Below, piece by piece: positions 12,048 through 22,379 of a stretch of 64,000 nt of DNA. The position numbers and the translations under genes were made by a program. Within the stretch, counting starts at the first letter, position 1; each line of letters begins with the position of its first letter. Source of the DNA: Pohlia nutans (lineage: Eukaryota > Streptophyta > Bryopsida > Bryales > Mniaceae); contig CM040093.1 in assembly GCA_022496805.1 (NCBI GenBank), forward strand, positions 11,560,713 to 11,624,712, given 5' to 3'. A model generated the notes under the pieces. It searched no databases. It was not told the DNA's origin and was given only the letters and a program-made list of their open reading frames with translations.

Positions 12048-12446
12048 AACTACTTCCATGTATAGGATGCAAGAATTTTTCAAAGTGGATCACCTCAACA
12101 TTGTCTTGGTGTCATAAAATTTTCTATTTAGGGAAACTAATGATGTTCCCTCCATCATTTCTTTTGTTTTTTTGAAATTTACAATAGATAAACCAACTAT
12201 AATCAATCATACTAAATTTTAAACTTTAAAATTAAAAATTATAATTCATACAAATTTTCAAAGGTTAATGCTTTTAAATTCATTAATAAAATATCTGAAG
12301 TTATTTTGGGAAGTTTGACTGTACGGATAATTTGTAGAGATGATGCCTTACATATTGTCTATTGAACCAAACTTCATCAAACATATTGAAGGCACTTATT
12401 ATAACACATCTATGTTTTGTCCAATACCCCTTAGGCTCTTTAGGGA
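12048..12446 (+). mobile_element. TTAA-flanked element family D, right part only
   Basis: From about 12070 this matches the right two thirds of the complete family D element at 15516-16057, including TTTTTCAAAG near the left and AACACATCTATGTTTTG near the right. It ends TTTAGGG followed by ATTAA (TTAA at 12447-12450). The left part is missing at the border with the family B copy. Confidence 0.65.
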
Positions 12447-12770
12447 TTAACTAATTTATTTACGCCTGCCTCGAAATAGGACCAGAATTTCTATCTATTT
12501 ATCTTAAAAGTTTTTTAATGCGTCATTAGAAGAATTTTGAGGGTTAGAAAAGGCTTCGAGTTGGTAGTGAATTCACATGCAAAGATAATATTGATTTTTT
12601 TTTAAAAAGTCAAATTTGACGTGGCAGAAATTCGAGTTTTTAAAATTTAAAATTTAATTAATTTTGATTTTTCTTAATTTTAAAATTATTTTTTATTATT
12701 ATTTTTAGAATTCTTTTTAAAATTGAAAATTTTAATTAAATAAATTAAAATTAAGAAATTAAAAATAAAA

Positions 12771-12775
<5 letters not shown>

Positions 12776-12802
<27 letters not shown>
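12776..12802. repeat. TA dinucleotide microsatellite
   Basis: About 13 TA units sit in an extremely AT-rich stretch (about 12600-12820) with several mutual A/T inverted repeats. Confidence 0.9.
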
Positions 12803-12807
<5 letters not shown>

Positions 12808-13044
12808 TTAATTATTATTTTTGCACGCAAGTGCTGCACTAACTCGCAGCCCTTTCCAGCCCCCAAAATTCTTCTAATGAGAATAAAATTACTCTAACTT
12901 ATGGTATTTAGTTCTTTCACGCATATGATGAAAAGTATTAATGTGGTGAAATTGTAGGGCTTTTTTATAGTTGCATCCATGTATGTAGAAAAACTTGTGT
13001 TTTAAATACTAATCGCATAAAGGTATGTCCCCATGTGGTGTTAA

Positions 13045-13614
13045 CCCCTAACTGCCCAAGCAGGCGTTTTTGGCCTGATGTACAGATTTCATCCGTATTT
13101 TCTCATCCGTCATGCACTTTTTGTGGTGTGATTTTTTTACTGAATTTTTTATGGGAAGTTAACTTCATGTATGTGTGATCCGATCGAAAAGGAAATAAAT
13201 TTTGAAAAAATTATGTCTCATTTTGTGTTGTAGTGTTTCACCGAAAATCTTGAAGATTTTGGTCTAAAAGTGTTCATGAAAAAAAAAACTATTAAAATCA
13301 AGCATCCAAAAAATCTCCAAAAATCACTACACCTAAAGTACTACATTATAACCCATCACAACAAATTTCATCCACATATTGTCAATATCTTATTTGTAAT
13401 TGAATTACAAAGTAATTTTTTTATTTTATGTTTCAAAATTTATAAAAAAAGATTAGTGATAGTAGTCATAGATCTAACTGTATAGATATAATCTAAAATT
13501 AAAAATGTATAACTTTTATTCATACATCAAGTTCTAAATATTCATATTAATTGCATTTTATAATGCATCTTTGCAAAACTGCCTAAACTGGACATAGGTG
13601 AGGACGTTTAGGGG
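13045..13614 (+). mobile_element. TTAA-flanked element, family C, copy 1 (570 bp)
   Basis: TTAA at 13041-13044 and 13615-13618 flank CCCCTAACTGCCC and GGACGTTTAGGGG. The interior near the right end (TGCATTTTATAATGCATC) matches, in inverse orientation, the copy at 20973-21541. It is non-coding. Confidence 0.75.
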
Positions 13615-13618
13615 TTAA

Positions 13619-14654
13619 GAGCAATGTTGGTGAGGGTTTTAGAAATGAATTCATATATTGTAGGTGCAGGATGGCCTCGCCCCTCCTCAGGCATATAATT
13701 AATATATTTCTAAAAATATATTTTGCTAGAACCAAATACTATGAAATCCGTTTCTTACTTTACAATTTTTTTTGAAAAATAATTTCCCAATTTTTTTGTC
13801 CATCTGTTTTTAGAATTGTTTTCGGGAAATTGCCCTAAACCTACAGTAGACTTTTAGACTAGATTCGCTTTACTGAAATCACTCCTAAGACCAAATGAAT
13901 ATACTTTAAATGAACAAAAGTGGTATTTTTCCATATCTATAGTTTTGGAATAAATCATTTGGAAATTTCTAAGAAGGGACTTTAGCTATGGCTTGCTATG
14001 TATTGGTTTGTATAATGATTGCATTTGGATGCAACCACAAATTTCCATCAACCAACCTATGTCAAATATTTAATTTAGAAAGAACTGATCCAAACAATAG
14101 AATATTTATGAACATTTTCCAGTTCTTTTTTTTCATCATAATTTTTTTTTTGAAGAAAATAATTTTGACATTTATGTTTTTAAATATTTCTTTATCAAAC
14201 CTACCCTCTACCTTTGGCTTATATACTATTCTAGAGTCTAATTGAGTGGGGAACTTCATGGTATGCCATGTAATTTTTGAATGAACTTTATATTACAATT
14301 TAGAGTTGGTTGTGGAGATGCTATAAAGAACCTAAAATTGACCAATTGTCATTCAATCAAAGGTTTTTATAAGTGGGAAAAATTCGAGTGGTCCAGGGTG
14401 CAATTTATGATACTTTAACTTATGTCTTGAAAAAAATATCCCCTATATGATATGAGTGAGGCAAACCTACACCCTCACTCGTACCAGAGGTAAAAAATAG
14501 AACAAAAACTTGTCCCTATTTTTGGATATGGTGAGTCCACCTAGTGGCTAAATTGGGGTCGTGGACCCCAAACATAGAATTCAAATTTCCAAAAGAAAAA
14601 CCTAAACCCTACACAATGAGAAAACCAGAAAAATAGTTGGTACGAGTATAGATA
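13619..14654. other. Gene-free DNA between two elements
   Basis: AT-rich sequence. A stretch near 14460-14530 resembles one near 10560-10640, which suggests an old dispersed repeat. No gene is seen. Confidence 0.45.
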
Positions 14655-14782
14655 TAAGGGCCGATTCACATTGTGGTTGTCCAAGTCGAGAGGCCGTGGT
14701 AGTTCATGACCAAAGGATGTTGAGAGTCAAAAGGAATGGGCTGAAAATAGGTAATAAAATATAGAAATTGAAGCCTTGGGCC

Positions 14783-14925
14783 GGCCATAGTGTGAAGCCT
14801 CCAAAGGCCAAGCCGAAAGTCCAAACCTGTGGCAATGAACTCCCTCGGCCTCTCGACTTGGACGGCCATAGTGTGAAGCCTCCAAAGGCCAACTCCAAAG
14901 TCCAAACACATACCATTTGTTTGAC
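14783..14925. repeat. 81-bp tandem duplication near the Harbinger left end
   Basis: GGCCATAGTGTGAAGCCTCC starts at 14783 and 14864, each time followed by AAAGGCCAA. These strings resemble the complement of the terminal repeat, so the left end carries extra internal copies of terminal sequence. Confidence 0.75.
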
Positions 14926-15146
14926 TTTTATCCATCTCTCTCCTCATCGATCCATCCAATTCCTAAAATTTTCTTCTCACGTTCTCTAGCCATGGATTCT
15001 AGAAGGAAACAAATGCTTGTTCTAATTTTGATTTTTATGGTCATAAAATATGTCATTGTGGGTATTTTGGCATTGCAAAAACTTGCAATGTTTCAACAAA
15101 ATGCCCAAATGATGATAATGGCAGTTTTTATTGCACAATGACGGGA

Positions 15147-15165
15147 GGGGGGGGGGGGGGGGGGG
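15147..15165 (+). repeat. Run of 19 guanines
   Basis: An uninterrupted G19 tract lies inside the broken transposase and could by itself cause a frameshift. Its length should be treated with caution, because sequencing of such runs is error-prone. Confidence 0.85.
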
Positions 15166-15515
15166 AATTGTCAAAGGAGATGTTGACAATTTTAGAGATA
15201 TGGGGGTTTTTTGGAATACACGATTATGGGGTCATTTTCCGATGGTGATTTTTGGAAGCGGATGAGGGTGAGTACATCTACATTTCATTATTTATGTACT
15301 CTATTAGGGCCTATTTTGAAGAAGAAGAAGGGTACACATTTAAAAGAAAATATTAGTATGGAGTGGAGGTTTGCACTAACTCTTTCTCAATTAGCAACCA
15401 ATAATTCATTGCGGATGTTGGTGATTTATTTGGGGTAGAGTTGAGTACAATTTCTATCATTGTGAGGGAATGTTGTGAAGCTATTAAGATTCATTTGAGA
15501 CCATTGGTTTTTTAA

Positions 15516-16057
15516 CCCCTAAATGACCGATCAACCATTTTCTGGTCGCAGCCCAAACAGCAGTGACTGCCCATGGTCAGAAAATGACATTTTTTGACTT
15601 TTGATTTTTTGTCGAAATTGGAGGTAGAGATCACGTTCTAGTGTTTTTTGATGCATTTCATTTGCAATATCAAGGTTCACTAAGGAATTTTTCAAAGACA
15701 AACACCTCAACAATGTCCTAGTGTTATAAAACTTTCTATTTTGGGAAAGTAATGATGTTCTCTCCTTTGAAATTTTTGCTTTTTTAAATTTTAGAATAGA
15801 ATGTCTAGTTTTAACCAATCATACTAAATTTCAAATTCTAATAATAAAAATTGTAATTTTGGTGAATTTTAAATGGTAAATGCTTCTAAATTTATTAAAT
15901 GATTGTCTAAAACATTTTTTGAAAGTTTGACGGTACAAATAATTACTAAACATCATGCTTCTCATTTTCTCTTTTGGACCAAACTTCATCGAAGTCGTAG
16001 AAGTAACATTTTATAACACATCTAGGTTTTGCCCTTACCCCCTCTGTCATTTAGGGG
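15516..16057 (+). mobile_element. TTAA-flanked element, family D, complete (542 bp)
   Basis: TTAA at 15512-15515 and 16058-16061 flank CCCCTAAATGACCG and CTGTCATTTAGGGG. The interior is AT-rich and non-coding. It splits the transposase reading frame, so it is younger than the Harbinger insertion. A partial copy lies at 12048-12446. Confidence 0.85.
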
Positions 16058-17110
16058 TTAAAAACCAACACTTGATTGGATGAAACAAATAGCATCAGGA
16101 TTTGAAGTACTACATGGCATTCCGCTTATACTAGGGGCAATAGATGGTAGTTACATCCCTATTCTAGCACCATCTTATGACCCAATAGCATATTATTTTC
16201 GGAAGGGGTGTTATTTATGTTTACTACAAGGAGTTGTAGATGCGGATTGTAAATTTTGGGACTACAATTATGAATGGGCTGGATGGATTCATAATTGGCA
16301 TTATTTCATAAATTTGAAATTGAGAAGAAGACTATGTGGGGTGCTTTTTTACCATACAAATTCATTGGTGATGCTGCATATCCTATGAGGCATTGGTTTT
16401 AGTCATCATTCAAAGGAAAAAAAGAAGGATTGCCTAGGGCAAAAGCCCATTGGAATTTTGTTCAATCAAGCACCTATATGCTTATAGAACGAACATTTGG
16501 AATTCTTAAAGGAAGATGGTGCATGTTACTAAAAATAATTTGTCAATATGCCATTCTAGAATGTACTGGGCATTGTTACTGTATCTTTATGTCTACACAA
16601 TCTATGAATTCTAGAGAATGACGAATTCTCCATGGATTGGGCTAAAGAAGTTGAGAAAGAGTTGCAAACCAAAGCCAATATGTCACTAGGAAAAAGAAAA
16701 CATATTGATATGTTTCACGTTCTAGAATCATCATTGAAGGAAATGAGGGAGCTGCAAAAGATAAATTTGCAAGTTGAAGAAACACTATTCATAGAACCGA
16801 GAGAAGATTGAAGAAGAAATAGAGAATGAAGAGAATGAAGAGAATGGTGTATGTGAAGAAACAAAGAAAGAGCAACAAGAGAAGATGAAGAACATGTTGG
16901 CTGATTCAACACGGGTTCATCTATTACTAGCTAAGAGCTTATACAAGGCGAATTTGGAAAAAAATACAAGCATTCAGTTTGAATGTTGTACGTATGATGA
17001 TTGTAGCTCAAATGAAGAGTAACATATAGAACTCTAGAACTTATTGATTAAATGATCAAATTGGTAGTCTACTCTTTCTAGTAGCTCATTTGTTGTCTAA
17101 AAAGATTTCA

Positions 17111-18286
17111 TCAAATTTGTGCTAGTTTCTGCCATTTTTTCAAAGATATCAATGGCTCTATCATGAAAATTATGCTTACCTTTGATGTTGGTGTTGACAT
17201 TGTTGTTGTTGACATTGTTGTTGTTGTTGATGCACTATCCACATCCGGGGATGAATTAGTCTGGATTTCCACGTTGTCTGTGGTTGTAGCCGAGACATGC
17301 TTCATGACTTGTTTGGCTTGGTAATACCACTTGTCTAGAGCATCATAGACTTTGCGCTCCTAACAATTATTCCCGAAAATACCATTGGCGATTTTGTCTT
17401 CTTTGTATGCATAAAAAACGGTCTTGAATTTCTTACGGCATGCCATAGCGATTTGGTTAAATTTTGGTAATATCACAACCATTTTAGCATGAAGCCTCGC
17501 CTATATGTCAATTCCTACAACCAAAAGAACAAAAAAACATGGGAGATGAGTCAAAATAACCTTGGAAAGACAACCATAGCACATACACGGATCCTCAAAC
17601 AAGATTGTGGTCATTATAAATGGAAAAGAAAGGTGAGATTGATCACTAAAGGGAAGTAGGTGGAAGGTGTATCCATTGATGGCAAAGACTCTCTATTGCA
17701 ATGGGGAGACTAGGGCACAATCCCCCACGGCGACATAGGATTTGTCCATACAATGGGGGGAAAGAAGGGCCTAGGGGCCGGGCACGGGTGCACTTAAAGG
17801 CAAAAGCCTTTAGGCCTTCAATTGGTCCCAATCCTCAATCCGATTTTTTTCCCGAAACTTGACAATTAGGGTAGAAAAAGTTTATCTTGTTTTGCGCCGT
17901 TCTTTTCAAATTAAGGCTCCATCTCTCTTTAAGCACGATGAGCTGAAGTACCTCTAAATCCTCCCACATTCAATTTGTCACTTTTGCTTCTCCTTCAACT
18001 TTCACCACAACCTTAGTTGCCTCTTTTTTTAGAGTTGCATTTTTTTTTGGAGCAACCTTTTGCTTAGGAGCTGCTTTCTTTTTGGAGGACCCTACAATCT
18101 CACAATCTCCTTCTCCATCAACAACCCTCTCTTCTACCTTTTGAACATCCCTCTTTTCTACTCTTTTCTCTGTAACTTGAGGTGAATAGGGTTGAAATGC
18201 TCCATAAGAAATAGGAGCCAAAAAATTTCCGTCTCCATAAGATTTGGCTGGCTACAATAGTGAGGGTTTTGAGAGAAATTGTCCAT
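17111..18286 (-). pseudogene. Harbinger second protein (Myb/SANT-like), broken
   Basis: Reading the minus strand, a start at about 18286 gives MDNFSQNPHY followed by short peptides, then a lysine-rich stretch (SSKKKAAPKQKVAPKK, about 18090-18030). Near the other end, KTVFYAYKEDKIANGIFGNN, then KVYDALDKWYYQAKQVMKHV and a serine/threonine tail, match the pattern of the Myb/SANT-like ORF1 proteins of this superfamily (KEYKDDKIANGISGNDR type). Stops and frame changes interrupt it, for example near 17360 and 17850. In intact elements this protein binds the ends and helps bring in the transposase. Confidence 0.7.
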
Positions 18287-18510
18287 CTTCCCTAGCTGTG
18301 AAAAAATGGAAGAGCCAACACATAAGAGAGAGTTGCAAAACAAGAACAGCTTCTACCAAGACGCACAAGAAAGAGGAAGAAGCATCCCACTTTATTCCTT
18401 GCAAAAAACAGCCCCTCCAATCTAACAGCTGAGATCTTGTCAGTTTTTGATTTTTTATGAAAAAAATTGACGGCCTCTTGATCATAGTTTGGGTTTCCAT
18501 TGTTGGCCTA

Positions 18511-18806
18511 CATCACAAACTTAGGAAGTCATGTTTTTGCAATGTTTTACATATGTTGTTGAGATGAACAAGGGTGATTACGTTCAACATACATTTTTGT
18601 ATGTTTATTGTAGAAAAAACGTACGAAGGACATATTACAAACATGTAAATTTTATCATGATGTGTTTTTTCATGTTTGTAGTATGTCGTTCGTAAGTTAT
18701 TTATACGATAAACATATGTAAAACGTATGTCGAACGTAATCACCCCTGTTCATCTCAACAACATACGTAAAACATTGCAAAAACATGACTTGCCAAGTTT
18801 GTGATG
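18511..18806. mobile_element. Foldback MITE with TA target, inside the Harbinger element
   Basis: The 296 bp are almost fully self-complementary, starting CATCACAAACTTAGGAAGTC and ending GACTTGCCAAGTTTGTGATG. TA flanks both ends (18509-18510 and 18807-18808). The related Harbinger MITE at 21904-22258 shows the same surrounding sequence without this insertion, which confirms the borders. A TA target suggests the Tc1/mariner (Stowaway-like) superfamily. Confidence 0.85.
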
Positions 18807-19010
18807 TACTCAAACTTCCTTCAAGAGCCCGTCGCCTTGGTGCCTTCATTGTCAAAAAGTGCTTCCATGTAGGCATTTTGGAGGGCAACAACCTTTGAAC
18901 TTTGGCCTTTTGTGTGAAGGGTCGAATGGCTGAATTCTTGGTTTTTAGCAATTTGATTAGTGAAATTTGATGACCTCTCAAACTTCGGCCATAATGTGAA
19001 CTGGCCCTAA

Positions 19011-19688
19011 GTAGGGTACCGTAGCTTCTTAGCAGCTTTTTCATAAAATAAATAATTATAAGGGTGCCTAAATTTATAGGAAATTACTGACTGAGTTTGT
19101 ACAAAAATATTAAAAATATATTAAAAGGCAAGCAATTTTAACATTATTTCATTTTATACCTTAGTACCATAGCAGGTTTGCAAAATATAATTCAAATAAA
19201 AATAACGTAAAAAATCAAAAATTATGAGGACAAAAGAATGAAAATAGAATAAATTATTTAAAGCTATATTTTGCTATTTCCAAGCTATTTTGGACCATTT
19301 TGGGCCATTTTTAATCATTTTTTCTTAGTAACAAAAATCAAGAAATTCATTTTTTGAGGAACGAACCTTATTTTTCAAAAAAATTAAATATTTGTTCATG
19401 GGTTGGCGACCTTGCTATGGTACTACGGTATGTTACTTCCCAATTTTAATATATTGTTTTTTGTGCTACCTAACTATTTTTTGCACTTTAATTAATTAAT
19501 AGGCACAAACTGCCCAAATTGCTAGGAAGTTACGGGTATGAATAACTTTTCACTTTCAAAATTCACACACGTCACAAGTTAATTGATTTTTATTTTTTTT
19601 CACTTTTATTCATGAATTTGATCTATTTATGAGTCAAAACTATCTTTTGTCAATGCAAGGTCTCCTTTCCTTTGATGCAAACTCCCAT
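19011..19688. other. Gene-free DNA
   Basis: AT-rich DNA with runs such as CCATTTTGGGCCATTTTT-like words near 19290. No gene, RNA gene or element end is recognised. Confidence 0.5.
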
Positions 19689-20685
19689 TGTATAGTGGGG
19701 TGACACCCAAATTGGCACCTTGTGCAATTCCAGGGATAGTGCCCACACTGCTGCCAACTTTGACACCCTCCCGAGGGCTCGAAAATTGTTATTTTAACAT
19801 GAAATTTTAGAAACAAAATCACTATTATGTTGAAAACATGTGTACCAAATTTCAAGGCCGGAAGATTGATACAAAAAAAGATATTCAAGATTTACTAACA
19901 AGGGGTAGCTGTAAGAAATGTTTCACTACTGCCAACTTTGACACCCTCCCAAGGATTGAAGAATTTTTTTTTTTCCCATGGAATTTTCGGAGTAGGAATA
20001 TCTTTATGTTGTTTACACATATGAAAAAATTCAACTCCAAAGACCCACAATTAAAATGATATTCCAAATCTACCAACAGGTGTAGTTGTGAGAAACAAAG
20101 AGGAAATTTGTCTCACAACTTTGACTGCCTCTCTAGGGTTGGGAGTTTGTTATTTTAAAATGGAAATTTTGGCACAAAATCAAGTTTTAGTTGATAACAC
20201 GTGCAAAAACTTTTATGTTGAAATAACAAATACTCAACTCTAGGGAGGCTGTCAAAGTTGTGAGACAATTTTCCTCTTTGTTTCTCACAACTACACCTGT
20301 TGGTAGATTTGGAATATCATTTTTTTTGTGGGTCTTTTGGAGTTGAATTTTTTCATATGTGTAAAAAACATAAAGATATTCCTACTCCAAAAATTCCATG
20401 GGAAAAAAAAATTCTTCAATCCTTGGGAGGGAGTCAAAGTTGGCAGTTGTGAAACATTTCTTACAGCTACCCCTTGTTAGTAAATCTTGAATATCTTTTT
20501 TTGTATCAATCTTCTGGCCTTGAAATTTGGTACACATGTTTTCAACATAATAGTGATTTTGTTTCTAAAATTTCATGTTAAAATAACAATTTCGAGCCCT
20601 CGGGAGGGTGTCAAAGTTAGCAGTAGTGTGGGCACTATCCCTGGAATTGCACAAGGTGCCAATTTGGGTGTCACCCCACTGTACA
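19689..20685. repeat. 1-kb foldback: two 470-bp inverted arms made of roughly 180-bp units
   Basis: The left arm (about 19689-20157) and right arm (about 20218-20685) are near-perfect reverse complements with a 60-base centre. The outer end reads TGTATAGTGGGGTGACACCC on the left and its complement, with one change, on the right. Inside the left arm a diverged unit containing CAACTTTGAC starts at 19755, 19933 and 20116 (spacings 178 and 183), and the mirror copies lie at about 20248, 20428 and 20607. So the arms are themselves tandem arrays. No transposase is visible. It resembles foldback-type elements or a hairpin-RNA locus. Confidence 0.85.
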
Positions 20686-20972
20686 GTCTCCTTTCTGATT
20701 CACCCCTATTAAACGTCATTGCAACGATAATAGATCACATAGTAGATGAAGGGATTTTCATCCAATCTTTTTGTGAAGGCTTTTCGTTGGACATGCCACT
20801 TCTTCAACTTAAATCAAGGTCATTCAAGCTATTTTTGGATTTTATACAGGGCCCAACTACACAAAGAGTGGTAAAATTGGTTTACCATGTAATGTGTTTT
20901 GGTTTTTCCTGTTCTTTCTTACTTCAACTAAATTTAAACCATGAAAATGAGTTCTATTGCATTTGAGCTTAA

Positions 20973-21541
20973 CTCCTAAGTGCCCACATTCCTCTCCAAA
21001 TTTGGAGAATAGCAAAGATGCATTATAAAATGCAACTAAGAGGGATATTTTGAACTTCATGTACGAATAAATGTTGTACATTATGAATTTTATATTCTAT
21101 CCATACAATTAGATCTGCAATTGCTATCACCAATATTTCGTATAAATTTTGAAACTTAAAATTCATAATTATTTTGTAATTTTATTATGAATAAGATATT
21201 GACAATCCATGGATGAAATTTTTGGTGATGGATTGAAATGTAATACTCCAAGTGTAGTGATTTTTGGAGGTTTTCTGGTTGTTGAATTTTATGAGTTGAT
21301 TTTTTTAAGAGTACTTTTGAACTAAGATCTTAGAAATTTTCGGTGAATCATTGCAACATGAAATGAGGCATAAAAATTTCACAAACCATCCCTTTTCTAA
21401 TTAGTTCACACATGCATGAAGCTAATTTCCCATAAAATCTGTAGTAAAAAATCCATTTAGCAAAAAGCGCTTGATATACGAGAAAAAAAAGTTTGATTTT
21501 GTACATCATTCAAAAAATGGATTGCTGGGCATTTAGGGTTT
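20973..21541 (-). mobile_element. TTAA-flanked family C element, copy 2, inside family E
   Basis: TTAA at 20969-20972 is followed by CTCCTAAGTGCCC, and the other end reads GGGCATTTAGGG near 21537 with TTAA displaced by a few bases (GATTAA, 21542-21547). The interior is an inverse match to 13045-13614. The surrounding sequence is continuous with family E once this element is removed. Confidence 0.7.
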
Positions 21542-21903
21542 GATTAACAAAATAAAGCTTAGGAAGTCTAGTTTCTATTCCATTTTGCAGTTTTGGAAAA
21601 CTCTGAAAATTGAGTGTTTTATTGGAGTTACAAGTTCAATGGATATTGCCATGGTGTAATGATTTATTTCTCTAAATTTAGTTTCACGGATGATTTTAAT
21701 TTACTGTACTCTTTTTCGTTGTAATTTACACCATTGGTAAAAAAATTGAATTTTTTGAGTATATTTTGTAATTGATATGAATTTTCTTCACAGTCACTAA
21801 AAAAAAATTAAAGTAATTTCAAATTTTCATCAAAATTTATAATTTGCAGTAGACACATGGTTTCATCTACTAACAATACAAAGTTGACTTCTTACCTTAT
21901 TTA

Positions 21904-22258
21904 GGGCCGCTTCACACTATGGCCGTCCAAGTCGAGAGGCTGTGGAATTGAGTGGCCAAACTTTTTTGAGAGTTCAAAGAAATGGGCTGAAAATAGGCGG
22001 TAAAATATAATTTTGATTTTTTATGCAAAGAAATCGACGGTCTCTCGACCATAGTTTGGGTTTCCATTCCCGTCCGACCCAAACTTCCTTCGAGATTCCG
22101 TCGCCTTGGTCAAAAAAGTGTTGCCATGTAGGCATTTTGGAGGGCGACAACCTTTAGACTTTGGCTTCTAGTGTGAAGGGTCGGGAGGCTGGTTTCTTGC
22201 AATTTGATTGGTGGAAATCGACTGCCTCTCGACCTTCGGCCATAGTGTGAAGCAGCCC
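21904..22258. mobile_element. Harbinger-type MITE (355 bp)
   Basis: TTA flanks both ends (21901-21903 and 22259-22261). The ends are GGGCCGCTTCACACTATGGC and its near complement GCCATAGTGTGAAGCAGCCC. It shares subterminal sequence with the 4.35-kb element at 14658-19007 (for example GTCCAAGTCGAGAGGC and GAAATGGGCTGAAAATAGG), so it is a non-autonomous relative that was probably mobilised by that family's transposase. Confidence 0.9.
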
Positions 22259-22379
22259 TTATAGTGGCAAAATTGAGTGTGACAGGTAAAACATGATTCA
22301 CCTTGTATGCCCAAAAAAAAAAAGAAAAGGAAAGAAAAGAAAAGATTCCATGGTCATAGGCCCGACATTTAGGGGTGAA

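Larger units (their letters stand above)
14992..16810 (+). pseudogene. PIF/Harbinger transposase, frameshifted and interrupted
   Basis: A start-like ATG at 14992 begins MDSRRKQMLVL. Further pieces in changing frames read FWKRMRVSTSTFHYLC (about 15260), then after the family D insertion HGIPLILGAIDGSYIPI (about 16110-16160) and GVVDADCKFWDYNYEWAGWI (about 16230-16290), then KAHWNFVQSSTYMLIERTFG (about 16440-16500) and GILKGRWCMLLK. These contain the likely first and second catalytic Asp (AIDG, VVDAD) and the Glu region (LIERTFGILKGRW) of the DDE nuclease. A charged tail continues to about 16800. Frameshifts lie near 15130-15200 (beside a G19 run), 15437 and 16390. It would have cut and joined the element ends in the nucleus but cannot now make an intact protein. 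Confidence 0.85.
14658..19007 (+). mobile_element. PIF/Harbinger-type DNA transposon, degenerate, both ends present
   Basis: The element is flanked by TAA on both sides (14655-14657 and 19008-19010), the 3-base target expected for this superfamily. The ends are inverted repeats: GGGCCGATTCACATTGTGG on the left and CCATAATGTGAACTGGCCC on the right. Inside, on the plus strand, is a broken DDE transposase and, on the minus strand, a broken Myb/SANT-like gene, the two proteins such elements encode. Two younger insertions lie within it: a TTAA-flanked family D element (15516-16057) and a foldback MITE (18511-18806). The small element at 21904-22258 is a deletion derivative with the same ends. Confidence 0.88.
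20870..22375 (+). mobile_element. TTAA-type family E element, split by two younger elements
   Basis: Three pieces (about 20870-20968, 21547-21903 and 22262-22375) together match the family E element at 57985-58713. Anchors are AATTTAAACCAT, then TTGTAATTGATATGAATT, then CCATGGTCATAGGCC and the end ATTTAGGGG at 22375, where TTAA has become TGAA. A family C element and a Harbinger MITE sit in the gaps. The left end of family E is not recognisable here. Confidence 0.75.
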
